NCBI GenBank assembly: GCA_030247855.1
Contig: JAPDRN010000003.1
Coordinates: 124,001 to 188,000, forward strand
Length of the DNA: 64,000 nucleotides
Direction of reading: 5' to 3'
DNA from: Knufia peltigerae
Lineage: Eukaryota; Ascomycota; Eurotiomycetes; Chaetothyriales; Trichomeriaceae
In this document: positions 32,735-44,629 of the stretch, one piece after another
Layout: each line of letters opens with the position of its first letter
Position numbering within the stretch: the stretch's first letter is position 1
Notes under the pieces: generated by a model
Seen by the model: only the letters and a program-made list of their open reading frames with translations
What the model was told of the DNA's origin: nothing
Database searches by the model: none
Made by a program: the position numbers and the translations under genes

Positions 32735-33961
32735 GATGCAGAGAGAGTGCAGCTGTAAACCAAAAAAAGAAGCTATTCAGACAATGTCAAACGAGAGGAC
32801 ATTGCTGATGGGGGCCCTCGTTGCCCGTTCCTCCATGGACGCGTCGCGAAGGAGAAGCTCCCTTGAGATGGCGTTTAGAAACGACGACGAGGTTTAGGCT
32901 TTGCAATTTATTAATCGATGTTGACTGTCATGTACAAGCTTCGTGAAGGTGAGCGATGGAGTCGGTTCTCGATGGTGTTGTATGTCGACCAGTTGGGATT
33001 ATGGTGATGTTTTGCCAAAGTACAGTCAAGTATGATGTTTGGTAAGAGGGCGACGACGGGGGTTTGTTCACAGTAGTCGTGAACGGTTTCGGGCCACGGC
33101 ACAAAGAGTTGAGTCCAGTTATTAGTTAAGGTACTCCGTACCTAGCTTAAGTCCAACCAGTCCAGGTGGTCAGCGGTGGCCCCTGTAATTCGTACTCGTA
33201 CAGTAGAATGGGCCAAGCTGGAATGGAAGAAGAAATGGAACCCTGCTTTTGCTTAGTTTGGAGGTGCCTAAAGATGATGGCGCACAGCAAAGGAAGCAAG
33301 CGAAGCCGAACATTCCAATCGCATTACGCAGTCCCAGTTAAAAAGTAACATCTGGGTTTCTTTTCTTAGATCCCAGACACAGTCTAACGACAGAGCCCCA
33401 ATCTCTGCTCGGAAAACACCGTCGTCAGACCGGCGGAAGCGAAAGGGGGGCCACACTGTGTTTCGCAGGAGGAATCAGGCCCCGGCTCTTGAAATGACCG
33501 TCAGACAGCCTCGCCGATCACCTAGGAGTCGGTGGCTCCCTGACATCAAACATCTTCTACCTCAGCTTTCCGTAAGAGTACCACCATCTCTTCCCCAGAT
33601 TACGGATGTACCTCTACGGCATTGCAACCCTGGAATCTTCACACTATGGATAACGTTGAATTCATCACACCGAGCATGGACGGACATGTTGCTCCTTTGG
33701 ATTCTAACTGCAACCCTATCCGTCAAGTCTTGTTTCCGATTAAAATCACCCAAGTCTGTCTCAAACACCACTCAAGGATAAATAAAATAACTGTACATGA
33801 ATGGAGATATGGCGGCCTAATACGGAGGATGATGCCCCAGCTTTGTCGATTAGACCTGCTGAACTCATCTTCGCACTGCCCGTGGTAAACCCCCCTAAAT
33901 CCTACATACGTCGCACTTTTATACAGATCGTCACTCGATCAAAGTATTACTTTAGACCACC
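32735..33961. other. Intergenic between F-box gene and TIM50
   Basis: About 1.2 kb. The left part is the F-box gene promoter; the right part is the TIM50 3' flank. GTACTCCGTAC at 33131-33141 is a perfect 11-base odd palindrome of a type that recurs elsewhere in the window. No coding family recognised. Confidence 0.45.
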
Positions 33962-35707
33962 TCATTTCTTCTCCTCTGCGGGCTTGTCACCACTTCCCAA
34001 AACTCCCGAGAACCATCCGCCAAGGTTCATGTTCTTCATGGCCTCTTCCTGCATTCTCTTCTCCTCGGCGTCTCGTTCAGCCAACCACTTCTCGCCTTCT
34101 TCCTTGATCTTCTTGTCGAATTCCATGTATTGCCGCTGTCCTCGTTCTCGGATTTGATCCCAAAGCATCTTTCCTTCCCCAAGACTTTCTTCCTCATGAG
34201 GCTTGGATAATCCCAGGAAGGAGCCTAGGCTGCTTAAACTCTTCTTGGACTTGTGCCCTTTCTTTTCTGCTTCTTGCTTCTCGAACTTCTCGCGAAGGAG
34301 CTTCTCCCGTCTCGCGAATTCTGCTGGAATATACTTGCCTTCAAAAGACTTGAGCACTTCTCTTGCGTCCTCGAATCCCATTGTTGCAAGGTACTCCAGG
34401 AACGGAATGAACTGAATTAGGGTCTGGTCATTCGGGTCCCCTTTCCATTTGGGGAGGATGATAGCGTTCTCGGGTTGATTCTTGACATGGTTGGGATCGG
34501 TGTCCATGATCAACACCTTCTTGAGATCACGGTTAAGGTACGAGAGGTCCTAGGAAAAAGTCAGCACTTGTTTGCTTCTAGAACGAGATTTGAAAGTTAC
34601 CTTGACGTGGTGGCCATCCTGGTACACGGTAGCTTCACGGAACAGCGGCCATCGGATGGTAGAATATGGGTCCAACTTCCTCAGCAACCCTTCGACCACA
34701 GCCATGGGCTGGCTGGTGAACAGAACAATTTCGTAGTAGCTCCCGAGATATCGCAGAAAGTAGTCCACGCCAGGACGTTTGGCGACGCGCCACCCGTGCT
34801 CTCTTGTCCACTCAGAATGTACGAGCATGTCTTCCAAACTGAGGACGAGGGTAAAAGGGAATCGCATGTTCGGATCTGGATCTTCGTCAGGCAGCAGCTT
34901 GGTGGTTACTGGATCTCGATAGTAGCTCATGGTTGAGCCAAGGCGAGCTTGGATTCGTTTCCAGAAGAGTCCCAATTGCCAGCCGGACGGAGCATCGGTA
35001 TGCTTCTTTGCCTCCTCTTCGTTTTCCCAGTTGCGTCCCAAGTAGACGGAGTACCCGACGGCGCCCAGGCCTAGTGCTAAGTACATGTATCTGAAAACCG
35101 CATTCTTCTTCCGGTCACTGGATGAGACGTATTGCTGGCGGGGAGTTTCACCCCGACCTCGGTCACCTTCCTCAGAAGGCTTCGGCTCGTCCGGTTCTTC
35201 CGTGATGTTGAGGCTGGCCTTCCGTGCGTGAGGTTGCTGACTTTGCCCGGCTCGACCCAGCTCTGCATCCAAGGTCGATGGAATACCCTGTCTCAGATCA
35301 GGGAGAGGCTGCTGAGACTGTGGCTCCGACTCAGCCTGAGCATCTGTGGTCTCTTGTTCCGATTGGGTCTCTCCTGCAGCCGCATTTTGTCTCTGCCGGT
35401 CCCTCATTGACCTTCTTGTCGCCCTCGACACTGAGCCAGAAACATCATCGAGGTCTCGAGCAGGGTCGACTCCAAACGGCGGCGTCTCTGGAGGTTGGTC
35501 ATCCTGGGCGGCAGGGTTTGCCGGACTTAGAGGGACTTTTCGAAGGGGCTCTTTCGATGCATCTGGTTGGGAATTGGTGGGATGTTTGTAGTCGGGACCT
35601 TTAATGCCTTGGGAGCGACTGTAGGCTCGTGCTGGTGAAAGAGCATGCGCAATCAGAGGCCGGCACTGTCGTGGCCTCAAGAGAGGCAAAACTGCGCGGC
35701 TTAACAT
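33962..35707 (-). CDS. TIM50: Tim50, presequence receptor of the TIM23 translocase
   Basis: Tim50 is an inner-membrane receptor that takes presequence proteins from TOM and controls the Tim23 channel. Two exons, 564 residues; intron 34550-34600 (GTAACT donor, CTGAC branch, TAG acceptor) joins GHHVK to DLSYLNRDLKK. An Arg-rich mitochondrial presequence opens the chain, a Pro/Gln-rich linker follows, then a single membrane segment at about 203-223 (AVFRYMYLALGLGAVGYSVYL), then the NIF/FCP1-like domain: FPFTLVLSLEDMLVHSEW near 283-300, KRPGVDYFLRYLG, VLFTSQPMAVVE, then LIMDTDPNHV. The phosphatase DxDxT motif is replaced by LSLEDML, as expected for a non-catalytic Tim50. The C-terminus is a charged helical tail. 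Start ATG at 35707. Confidence 0.95.
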
Positions 35708-36286
35708 CCTGGATCACTCATAACACCACCTGCCAGAAGTCCTCGAAGATACCGGGGATGATTTCAAGATAGTAAGGTAGACAGTAGCAGCAGTTTCTCT
35801 GAACCACTGCACGCTTCGAATTTGGAGATGCTTTCGAAAACTTTCCCCAGCGTCACTCAGAACAGAATCATCACCAAACTGCGCTCGGGTCAATGTATTA
35901 CTGCCTTGGCGGGAAAAAGCGGAGAAACCTGCTGCTGCTCCATCTCCTCTTTTGCCTCAATCTCTTCTCTCCTCCTCTTTTCTTTCTTCTTCTTCTCTCC
36001 TCTCATGAAAGTTGCACCGAGGAAATTTGATCCGCCGATCACAATCATTGTATGTTCGAGGGATTGTATTAGCTCGGGAGAGTAAACCACGCCGTCCTCT
36101 TCAAGAGCGCGAGAAGAGGTTCGCCCAATGATCTTCGTCGCCCCGTAAGGACGCAACATTCTCACCTTCTACTGCCTGCTATACATTCCTCCTACTTTGT
36201 CAGCCCTACAGTCGCAATGAGTGCATGAAACCCGAGTCCGGTCGCGTGTGCACTTGGTCTCGTCCTCCATATTACCAGCCCCCCAA
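35708..36286. other. Divergent promoter region, TIM50 and 2EXR gene
   Basis: The region lies between divergent genes. A CT-rich tract runs at about 35938-36003. Open frames over the tract are compositional only. Confidence 0.35.
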
Positions 36287-37084
36287 ATGCCGCCCTCCTG
36301 GAGGACCGGCCTCGTGAACGCCTTCCCTATTCCCGAAGATCGCTTGAAATCGAAAAAGGGCTTCTCCAGGAAGGCAATCGACGAGGAGGTTTCTCCTGAC
36401 TCCGCGGAACTAGATGTACCGGCCCTGCCTGGCGGACCGTTCAAGTTCTTCGAGCTGCCCGCCGAGATACGGAACAAGATCTACGGCTTGATTCTGTTCG
36501 GCAAGCCGGGTTACAGAGGCAAGGATGGACGGAAGAAGACTCGCACTTCGATCCTGGCGGTCAGCAGGAGGATGCACCAGGAGACATCATACATTCTGTA
36601 CAGCTCTCTGAGCTTCAGGATCTTTCCCTTGCAGGACTTCACGCCCGCGCCCATCATCCAAGAATTGCGCCCGATGTACCGGGCCATGGTGACAAAGTTG
36701 GAAATGGTGGTGGGCTCGAGCTGGGCTAGTCCGCCCAAGACGTGGCGGGTCAGCAAGCTCCTGGCGAGACGACTGGGAAAATTGTCCGCCGTGCAAAGCC
36801 TGAGACTGTTTGTGCAATGCGACCCGAGTACGCCGACGTACGAAAAGTACAGAGTCTCGCTCAATTTCTACACCGACTTTTGCGGCGATCTGCTTCGCGA
36901 TGTCCTGGCAGTAATGCCCCGTCTGGAGTACATTGAAGTTGACGGGAATCCAGGCGTGGACACGCAGGGCCCTTTGGTGTCTCGACTACTGACCGAGGCC
37001 GATTCCAAAGGCAAGACATGGACGCTGGGGCCAACGAAGCCCTTTGCCACCCCAGAAGGAATTAAAGTCCTTTTCTGGGTTTGA
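36287..37084 (+). CDS. 2EXR/F-box-like fungal protein of unknown function
   Basis: A single-exon gene for 265 residues from the ATG at 36287; upstream in-frame codons lack an ATG. The segment FKFFELPAEIRNKIYGLIL at about residues 67-85 is the F-box-like start seen in a large family of Pezizomycotina proteins, and TSILAVSRRMHQETSYILYSS follows in the usual place. Members of this family are numerous, fast-evolving and mostly uncharacterised, and whether they bind Skp1 is not established. It is divergent from TIM50. Confidence 0.72.
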   Translation: MPPSWRTGLVNAFPIPEDRLKSKKGFSRKAIDEEVSPDSAELDVPALPGGPFKFFELPAEIRNKIYGLILFGKPGYRGKDGRKKTRTSILAVSRRMHQETSYILYSSLSFRIFPLQDFTPAPIIQELRPMYRAMVTKLEMVVGSSWASPPKTWRVSKLLARRLGKLSAVQSLRLFVQCDPSTPTYEKYRVSLNFYTDFCGDLLRDVLAVMPRLEYIEVDGNPGVDTQGPLVSRLLTEADSKGKTWTLGPTKPFATPEGIKVLFWV

Positions 37085-37332
37085 TTGTGTCAGCATGATG
37101 ATTTTGCATGACTTAACGAAACGAGCGAATTGTAAGCGAATTTTAATTATCAAACAATTGTATTGTCAAAGGTTTTCAGCATCTCATAACGCTTTTCTGC
37201 GTCGAGTCTTGCACATTCCCGCAGGTGCCGCCAATGTTTCGCCTGTCTATGCAGCAGCCGAACGCCATGCCCGCCATGAAATCTGTAGATACAAGTTACA
37301 CAGTCGAGAGCCGATTCTTTCTCGTGACCGAC

Positions 37333-38355
37333 TCACAGTTCTTCGTCCACATCCATGTCGCCATCTGCACCATTTGCCAGCCCGTGACCATTTGTCTGAT
37401 GTGCCTTCTTGGGGACGCTAGCTTCTTTGTCGATCGCCTGTCTTGATACGGCGACAATATTGTCCTCTATCAATCGCTGCCCAACATCCTCGATGTGCTT
37501 CTTCGGGTCCACCTTGCCAACATATCGAGTTTTCAGCTGCTCCGGTGATAATTCGTTCTCTTCCCTGACTCTGCGCTCGTAGCCTTCTGCGAGATGGACA
37601 AGTTGTTTCAGACCCTCTTCGTTCCGTTTTCTCTCGCCACCAAAGCTATGCGGCAGCTCCAAACCTTCTGTCCAGACCTCTTTGTGCAAGTTCATCAACA
37701 TATTCTCTTCCAACCCTGTTTTGCGGTATTGGATCCCAATGCTGTAGTAATGTCTGTTCAATCCGTGGATGAGTGCTTGGATCGAAGGCTTGTTCAGATG
37801 TCCCAAGTTTGAAGTGGTTTGGCGGGGTTCTTGTCCCATCATCATGGTTTGCGGGTTGATGAGGCGGAATGCGTCAATAACGACCTTGCCCTTGACAGAT
37901 TGTATGGGATCGACGACAACTGCGACCGCACGAGGTGTGAGCTGTTCGAATGATTGCTGGGTATTGATATCGACACTCGATAGCCAGCATCCAAATCCTG
38001 GATGCGAGTGATACCATCCCACTACAGTCTCTGGCCGACCGGTTTGACGTAGCATGTCCATCATCTTCGTCTGGAAGACGGGGTCAACGGATTCTACTGA
38101 GACTGAAGTTCCGGACTGTGGCATGGCAAATACATCGACGACTCGCACGGTGAAGTCATCCACAAACTCTCCAAGCATGAGACCCATGACTTCCATAGGT
38201 ACGCCGGCGCGACCATGCCTTAACATTTTCAGCAAAGCAAGGGAGGAGATGTAAACGGTTTCTGAGTTATCGACAAGATTTGTGTCATGGCCAGGGGCGC
38301 TTCCAGGGATGCCCATGCCCGAGGCAGCCGCAAGCATACGATTGAATCGGTCCAT
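37333..38355 (-). CDS. RPN11: Rpn11, proteasome lid deubiquitinase
   Basis: Rpn11 is the zinc metalloprotease of the 19S lid that removes ubiquitin chains en bloc as substrates enter the proteasome. The intronless frame gives 340 residues. The MPN+/JAMM site is complete: Glu 55 in [12 protein letters not shown], and [14 protein letters not shown] with His 116, His 118 and Asp 129. The insert-1 region [12 protein letters not shown] and the sequence [17 protein letters not shown] are also typical. A Gly/Asn-rich acidic tail (about the last 30 residues, ending DMDVDEEL) extends beyond the yeast length. The promoter is shared with the divergent RPD3-type gene. Confidence 0.97.
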   Translation of the reverse strand: MDRFNRMLAAASGMGIPGSAPGHDTNLVDNSETVYISSLALLKMLRHGRAGVPMEVMGLMLGEFVDDFTVRVVDVFAMPQSGTSVSVESVDPVFQTKMMDMLRQTGRPETVVGWYHSHPGFGCWLSSVDINTQQSFEQLTPRAVAVVVDPIQSVKGKVVIDAFRLINPQTMMMGQEPRQTTSNLGHLNKPSIQALIHGLNRHYYSIGIQYRKTGLEENMLMNLHKEVWTEGLELPHSFGGERKRNEEGLKQLVHLAEGYERRVREENELSPEQLKTRYVGKVDPKKHIEDVGQRLIEDNIVAVSRQAIDKEASVPKKAHQTNGHGLANGADGDMDVDEEL

Positions 38356-39088
38356 TGTGGATTATGTTGTAAGAAATGGATCGGTACAGGAGGGAGGATT
38401 GAGAATCGTGGCGTTGAAGCGCCGGACAGAACTGCGACGGAATCGGAGGTACTATGTATTGATTTGGACTTTTGGGAGAGCTCTGGATAGTACGATATGA
38501 AGAGAAGGAGATCGTCAAGTTTGAAAGACTCGGTGATTCTTATTGAAGATGTTGGCGATTTATTGACGACAAGTCAAGATGCAGCGCAAGTCACAGCTAC
38601 AAACCCGCGTAACCGCCTCGCCGCCTGAAGATGAATCGGCCAACCTTCCCCTTTCCAAATGATGCGGCAGGTCTAAACAGTCCTTCCTCGGTCAACTTTC
38701 TATGTCAGGCTTTACACTTGTTCCTCCTCCGCGTTGAACTCAAGTTGGAGACGAGACTCTGTTAAAACGATGTAAACCAGTTGACAACTTCTGTGATCCT
38801 TATGGTACCCAGTCAAAGCTGGTATATTCTGGAACATCAGCAGGCAGCAGTTCTAACACACGAAGTCAAACGTCTTTAGAAATTTGGCCCTCGGTTTTTC
38901 TCACTCTTTGCCTCCTCACCTTCTCTTATAAAAGCACCCTTTCCCTCTCAACCAACAATCGTCCTAGCTACGACCTTCTCTGATCGAGAGCCTCAGCAAG
39001 CGCACGAAGAGTCTGTCATTCCTCCTGAGCATACGATCATTTACCTCGTCGGTTCCCGGTCGTCTTGCGCGACTGAACCACTGTCATT
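38356..39088. promoter_or_regulatory. Divergent RPN11-RPD3 promoter
   Basis: 733 bases between divergent genes. TATAAAAG at 38927-38934, in a pyrimidine-rich setting, lies about 155 bases before the deacetylase ATG and fits a core promoter for it. No proteasome box (GGTGGCAAA) was noticed on the RPN11 side. Confidence 0.5.
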
Positions 39089-41162
39089 ATGTCTTTCGCG
39101 CCAGTTGATCCCCCGAAGTTGAAGGGCGACAGCAAGAAGAGGGTGGCATACTTCTACGATTCCGATGTTGGAAACTACGCCTACGTATCGGGTCACCCCA
39201 TGAAGCCTCACCGAATACGACTTGCGCACTCCCTTGTCATGAACTATGGCCTCTACAAACAGATGGAAATTTACCGTGCGAAGCCTGCGACCAAGTATGA
39301 AATGACGCAATTCCATACAGACGAATACATCGATTTTCTAGCCAAGGTCACACCTGATAATATGGATTCATATGCAAAAGAGCAGCAAAAATACAACGTC
39401 GGAGACGACTGTCCCGTGTTTGACGGACTCTTTGAGTTCTGTGGTATTAGCGCGGGTGGCTCCATGGAAGGCGCGGCACGCCTCAATAGGCAAAAAGCCG
39501 ACATCGCGATCAACTGGGCCGGTGGTCTGCATCATGCGAAAAAGAGTGAAGCCAGTGGGTTTTGCTACGTCAACGACATCGTCCTGGGCATCATCGAGCT
39601 GCTACGATTTCATAAGAGAGTTCTTTACATTGATATCGACGTCCATCATGGGGACGGCGTTGAGGAAGCTTTCTACACCACCGACAGAGTCATGACCGCC
39701 TCTTTCCACAAGTACGGCGAATACTTTCCTGGCACTGGTGAGCTCAGGGATATTGGCGTAGGGTTAGGCAAGCACTATGCTGTCAATTTTCCTCTCCGTG
39801 ATGGCATTGACGATGCCTCCTACAAGAGTATCTTTGAACCTGTGATCCGAGCCATCATGGAGTTCTATCAACCTGAAGCAGTCGTATTGCAATGTGGTGG
39901 CGACTCTCTCTCGGGCGATCGACTTGGATGTTTCAATCTCAGCATGAAGGGTCACGCGAACTGTGTGAACTTTGTCAAGTCATTCAATTTGCCCACTCTG
40001 ATTGTAGGTGGGGGTGGCTACACAATGCGGAATGTCGCCAGAACCTGGGCCTTTGAGACTGGATGCCTCGTTGGAGAGCCTATGCACCCTAATCTGCCCT
40101 ACAACGACTATTACGAGGTAAGATGCATGCAAGGGCCTTTGTTAAACCTGGACTAACTCCATATAGTACTATGCGCCTGACTACGAACTAGATGTGCGAC
40201 CATCCAACATGGACAATGCCAACTCCAGGGAGTACCTTGAAAAGATCTTAGTTCAAGTCCTCGACAACTTGAAGAGAACTGCCCACGCGCCATCTGTACA
40301 GATGACTGACGTACCCAGCCAGTCGCTCGGGATGAACGATGATGACGAAGCAGCTCTGGACGATCTAGACGAAGAACAGACTGGCGACATCCGCGTGTCT
40401 CAGCGTAGGGCAGACAAGTACGTTGAGAAGAATGGAGAACTATCCGATAGCGATGAAGAAGTTGTGGAAGATTCAAATGGACGTCTCGGCAGTAGGAAAC
40501 GACGCATCATTCAGAATTATCGCAAAATCACGGATGTTGGCAATGACTCTGGACTCGAAACTGGAAGCGGGGTTGAAACGCCACAGCAAGATTGGAGCCT
40601 TCCTGGGGACGAAATGAACGTAGACGAGAGTTTGAACGATGAGATTCGTCAAATTCTAGGTGGGAGTGCTGCACCTGCGAGTGGTTCTGCGGTTGCTTCA
40701 AAGCCACATTCGCCTGCTGTAGCGGCCGCCGCCGATGGTGACGTCGAGATGGGAGATGCGGATGCTGAGCCTGCCACTACCATCAGTCCGCATGCAGCTG
40801 ATGAAGAGTCTACCATCAGCGTCGAGAACAAGCCCGCCCAACAGAAGACTCCTCCAGAGTCGCCCTCTGCACAGCAACCGACCGATGGCGATATGCCTGC
40901 TTCGACGACAACGAAAGTCGAGGGTGCTGCTGATGATACCCGTGCTGTAGTAGTGGCAGCGTCGTCCGGCAGCCAGCCAGACGCCACAGGAGCACCGACG
41001 GAAGAAACAGCAGTCAAGCAAGAAGTCGCTGGAGATGACGAAGTTGCCAAAGCGCAAGAGGAAGGCAGATTAGAGAGAGAAGCAGCCAATGCAAAGGGCG
41101 AGGCTCGAACTGAAGCTGCTGCTCGAGCAGAGATGGATGATGGGCCTGAGGCAGAGCTGTAG
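39089..41162 (+). CDS. RPD3: Class I histone deacetylase, Rpd3/RpdA type
   Basis: A nuclear zinc-dependent lysine deacetylase acting in Sin3 co-repressor complexes. Two exons, 674 residues; intron 40118-40166 (GTAAGA, CTAAC branch, TAG) joins YNDYYE to YYAPDYELD. The catalytic domain occupies residues 15-390. The tandem catalytic His pair is H148-H149 ([11 protein letters not shown]), zinc ligands are D184 and H186 ([11 protein letters not shown]) and D272 ([11 protein letters not shown]), and the transition-state Tyr is Y311 (GGGGYTMRN). A long fungal-type C-terminal extension follows, with [15 protein letters not shown] (basic) and a Glu/Ala-rich acidic end. In Aspergillus RpdA such an extension has been reported as essential. 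The tail is low-complexity, so its exact end is less certain than the domain. Confidence 0.96.
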
Positions 41163-42820
41163 AGTGGCCCAGGCGGGAATGACGCAGACAATGAAATTGC
41201 AGAGGCTGAGGCTAACAGCAGACTTTCTTACATGCGTACCAGGCCAGACGCATTGGAACTTCCAGGTCGTCCCAGAAGTCTCCCCAGAGGTTACGGCTAC
41301 CCTAGATTCGAAGATCTGTTCCAGGCTGGCGTGGCGGAAGTTAGCAAAGAAGGGAAACGAACATTACGAAATGGGAAGACAATCTCACAATAGCTACGAC
41401 TCTCTTGTGAGAGAGGTGGCGGGAGATGCGCCGACAGAGAATTAAAGCCTTGTTCCTTGTGCGCTAGGAGTATGGTCTGAATTGATGGTTCTGCACTGGG
41501 TATGTATTGTGGACGGTTCAGCCAAAGCAATGATCCTCGAACTTAGCAACATACGCTGTAGGCAGCAGGGAGAGGACGGAAGGCGTGTGGCGCGACAAAA
41601 GTGCTGGCTTAGCATATTGACATGGACACGGAGTATCACTCGCCAGGGATGGAGTTGAAGCGGCTCTCGTGTGCGTCGACTGTATTTGTACCTGATTTTA
41701 CTTCGTTGATTTGCATTGATAACGATACCACTATTTTCCATTCTAGCCAGAGTATTGCATAACTTGTAAGAACCGATTCAAGGTAGATCTGGTGGCTACA
41801 GTAGTCCGTAGTAGTAGGAGGTGAGATCTGGGTATAGAATAGGCATGCGGATGAATAATGGTAATTGGGATTGGCATGAATTGTGTCCATACGGAGCACT
41901 GAAAACACTTTTAAGCCTGTGCTCCCGATGAGCTTAAAATATAACATATAAAAGTTCACCCAACGCTATAGTATCCGTATGGCTGTAGGAATGAGTTGGC
42001 ATGGATCAATACCACTTGCATGAGCACCTAGGTGAGGTAGGTGAGTACCTGGTGTCGGAAGGCGCTTCTAAGTAGTGGACGTCGGGGCAGAGGAGGTTGA
42101 CGATACTTCGTATATGGGCACATATGACAGACTAAGAGCACTAAGAATGATTAAGAATGATTATGGAGTAGAATACAAATACATAGGAAGATATGTACGG
42201 AGTACGTGAAGGAAGAAATCAGGAGATTCACATGCTTCGATTCCTCCGTAAAAGTGCAGATACACGTGTTGCAGGAGTTCAGAAACAAGGCATCGTACCC
42301 ATGGAATTATGGATTTCTTCATCGCTATTCTCATTGACTGGGACTGGCAGCCCAAGTATTCCGCACTCCATACGCCGTAGCCGTAACACTCGCAACCAAG
42401 TAATAAATACATCATTGTCAAGCAAACTGCGCCCCCAACCACGTCACGAACGACACCACAGTTACAGTACTTCTCTCAACCTCAACCTCCTCGACCTTCC
42501 CTTATCTTTCCCCTTCAATTCGTTTGTCTGCTCTTAAGTCGGCGGCACGACTTATTACACTCTGACAATGACAATTGTTGGATTTTTGTTTTCTTGATTG
42601 CTGCCTCTGCCTTTCACAAAGTTCCCTGCTTCCGTAAAAAGTTGCAGCCAATAACACCGGCCTCTTGGGCCTCGTTGACGCCGGCAGCCGTCACGGAATA
42701 ACAGAACGATCGCCGTCCAAATATCACAACTACGAGCTCATATTCTCTGATCAACCGACTCTCATACCTTCCTTCCTCTCCTCCGACCTCCTCGAAAGGC
42801 TCTCGAGCCTCCCCTTCACG
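41163..42820. other. Long intergenic region with repeated GTAC palindrome
   Basis: About 1.66 kb without a recognisable gene. GTACGGAGTAC at 42195-42205 is a palindromic motif also found as GTACTCCGTAC at 33131. The right end is the CT-rich leader of the efflux carrier gene. Confidence 0.45.
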
Positions 42821-44629
42821 ATGCCTCTCTCCCAATACTTTTCCAGTCCTGTCTCGTTTCAGGGCCGACAGATTCTTGGAACGCTGGTAGCTCGCGACCA
42901 AGTCCCTTTGGTTGGAAATGCAATCGAAGTCCTGAAAAACAAACTTCCTCCGCATTCCGGCCATCCCGACTTCGGGCATTTGACCCTCCTTGTCTTCGAA
43001 GCCGTACTTGAAGTCGTCTGCGTCAGTCTGCCAGGCTACATCGTGGCGAGGCAGGGTATGTTCGATGCCGAAGCACAAAAGTTCCTCGCCAATCTCAATA
43101 TCATGCTTTTCACGCCATGCCTGATCTTTCAGAAATTGGCGTCCCAGTTGACCGCGGAAAAACTGGCTGACTTGGCAATTATCCCCGTCATCTTTGTGAT
43201 GCAAACATTGGTCTCATACCTGGGAGCCCGGATTATTGCCAAGTTTCTCAAGTTCCGAAAGAGACAGGAAAACTTCCTCATCGCAATGGGTGTCTTTGGC
43301 AATTCGAACTCTTTGCCCATATCGCTGGTCATCTCGCTCTCCAAGACACTCAAGGGCTTACATTGGGACAAGGTGCCGCATGACAACGACGATGAAGTCG
43401 CGGCCCGAGGGATTCTATATTTGCTCATCTTTCAACAACTGGGTCAACTGCTTCGCTGGAGTTGGGGTTACAACGTGCTCCTGGCGCCGCCAGAATCCTA
43501 CACCGTGGAAGAAGGTGGCACGAAACAAGTGGACCAGCTTGAAAGAGGTCGCGGCGCATATCGAGACGATACAGACTCAGATCAAGAACAAGAGCGCTTG
43601 CTGAGTCCAAATTATGATGCCGATCGAGATAGCACTGATGACTTTGAAGAATACGAGGATGATCAGACTCAAGTTGGGACCGAGTCTCCGACAACGTCCA
43701 AATCCGACGGCCTGAAGACTCCTCGTGATGGTAACAAATTCTCCGCGAGATCTTCCAGGAATTCCTCACACCGGAACCTGAATACATCCAGCAGTGTGCC
43801 GGAGCTCATGCCTACCCCTACAAACGGGATGGTGGCGCCACACCACGAGCTGAATTACCCAGCTTGGCTCAAGACATCCGATAACAAGAAATATGACGAA
43901 GAATGTGGTGGTATTCAAGGATACGTCAACAAGGCAAAGAACTTCGTGAGATACCATACGTTGAAGACCAACCATGCCATTAGACGGACTGCCAACTCAG
44001 CTTTCAACTCTTTGCCAAAATCGCTTCAGAAGACTCTGTCTTGGATGTCGATGAAAATCTCTCGATTCTTCGCGGGACTCTGGGAATTCATGAACCCTCC
44101 ACTCTGGGCCATGTTAATTGCAATCATTGTCGCATCGATTCCTGCATTGCAACACCTCTTTTACGACAATGGCACATTTGTCCGCAATTCAGTGTCGCGA
44201 GCCATTGATCAAAGCGGCGCGGTTGCAGTTCCCCTCATTCTGGTTGTCCTCGGTGGTAACCTGGCAAAGAACACAGTTCCCAAGAATCCTGTGGGCGCCA
44301 TTACCGATCCAAATGAAGAACGAAAGCTTCTCTACGCAGCTCTGGTGTCGCGCATGGTGCTGCCCACGGTAGTGATGGCTCCTGTTATCGCCTTGATCGC
44401 CAAATACGTTCCAGTCAGTATTGTTGACGACAAGATATTTGTGATTGTAGCCTTTTTGTTATCGGGAGCCCCCGTCGCTTTACAGATTGGACAGATCACT
44501 ACTCAAAACAATGTGTATCCTAGCTTGATGAGCAGGATTCTATTTCAAAGTTATGTCATATGGATTTTGCCCTCGACGTTGATCTTGGTGCTGTTGGCAC
44601 TGGAGACTGTTGAGTGGGCCACTGTGTAG
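42821..44629 (+). CDS. Auxin-efflux-carrier-type membrane transport protein (ECM3-like)
   Basis: A predicted 602-residue polytopic protein from the ATG at 42821 (CACGATGCC). The N-terminal half has hydrophobic segments with family motifs: LPGYIVARQGMFDAEAQKFL, LNIMLFTPCLIFQKLASQL and GVFGNSNSLPISLV, the last being the conserved N-x-N/LP element of the Mem_trans (auxin efflux carrier) family. The C-terminal half has a second bundle ending GAPVALQIGQITTQNNVYP. A long acidic Ser/Thr/Asp-rich cytoplasmic loop (about residues 230-400) divides them, as in yeast Ecm3/Ybr287w. The yeast relatives are probably ER-located and of unclear substrate; an auxin role should not be assumed in a fungus. No intron. 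Confidence 0.88.
   Translation: MPLSQYFSSPVSFQGRQILGTLVARDQVPLVGNAIEVLKNKLPPHSGHPDFGHLTLLVFEAVLEVVCVSLPGYIVARQGMFDAEAQKFLANLNIMLFTPCLIFQKLASQLTAEKLADLAIIPVIFVMQTLVSYLGARIIAKFLKFRKRQENFLIAMGVFGNSNSLPISLVISLSKTLKGLHWDKVPHDNDDEVAARGILYLLIFQQLGQLLRWSWGYNVLLAPPESYTVEEGGTKQVDQLERGRGAYRDDTDSDQEQERLLSPNYDADRDSTDDFEEYEDDQTQVGTESPTTSKSDGLKTPRDGNKFSARSSRNSSHRNLNTSSSVPELMPTPTNGMVAPHHELNYPAWLKTSDNKKYDEECGGIQGYVNKAKNFVRYHTLKTNHAIRRTANSAFNSLPKSLQKTLSWMSMKISRFFAGLWEFMNPPLWAMLIAIIVASIPALQHLFYDNGTFVRNSVSRAIDQSGAVAVPLILVVLGGNLAKNTVPKNPVGAITDPNEERKLLYAALVSRMVLPTVVMAPVIALIAKYVPVSIVDDKIFVIVAFLLSGAPVALQIGQITTQNNVYPSLMSRILFQSYVIWILPSTLILVLLALETVEWATV

Noticed and set aside
35938..36003. CT-rich tract that yields Lys/Glu-rich frames
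   Set aside because: Pure compositional effect in a divergent promoter; no gene.
40649..41191. A 180-codon minus-strand frame over the deacetylase tail
   Set aside because: Its Ala/Ser/Val-rich composition mirrors the low-complexity sense strand; no domain.
42614..43204. A 196-codon minus-strand frame over the efflux carrier start
   Set aside because: The sense strand encodes clear transporter motifs; the antisense frame has none.
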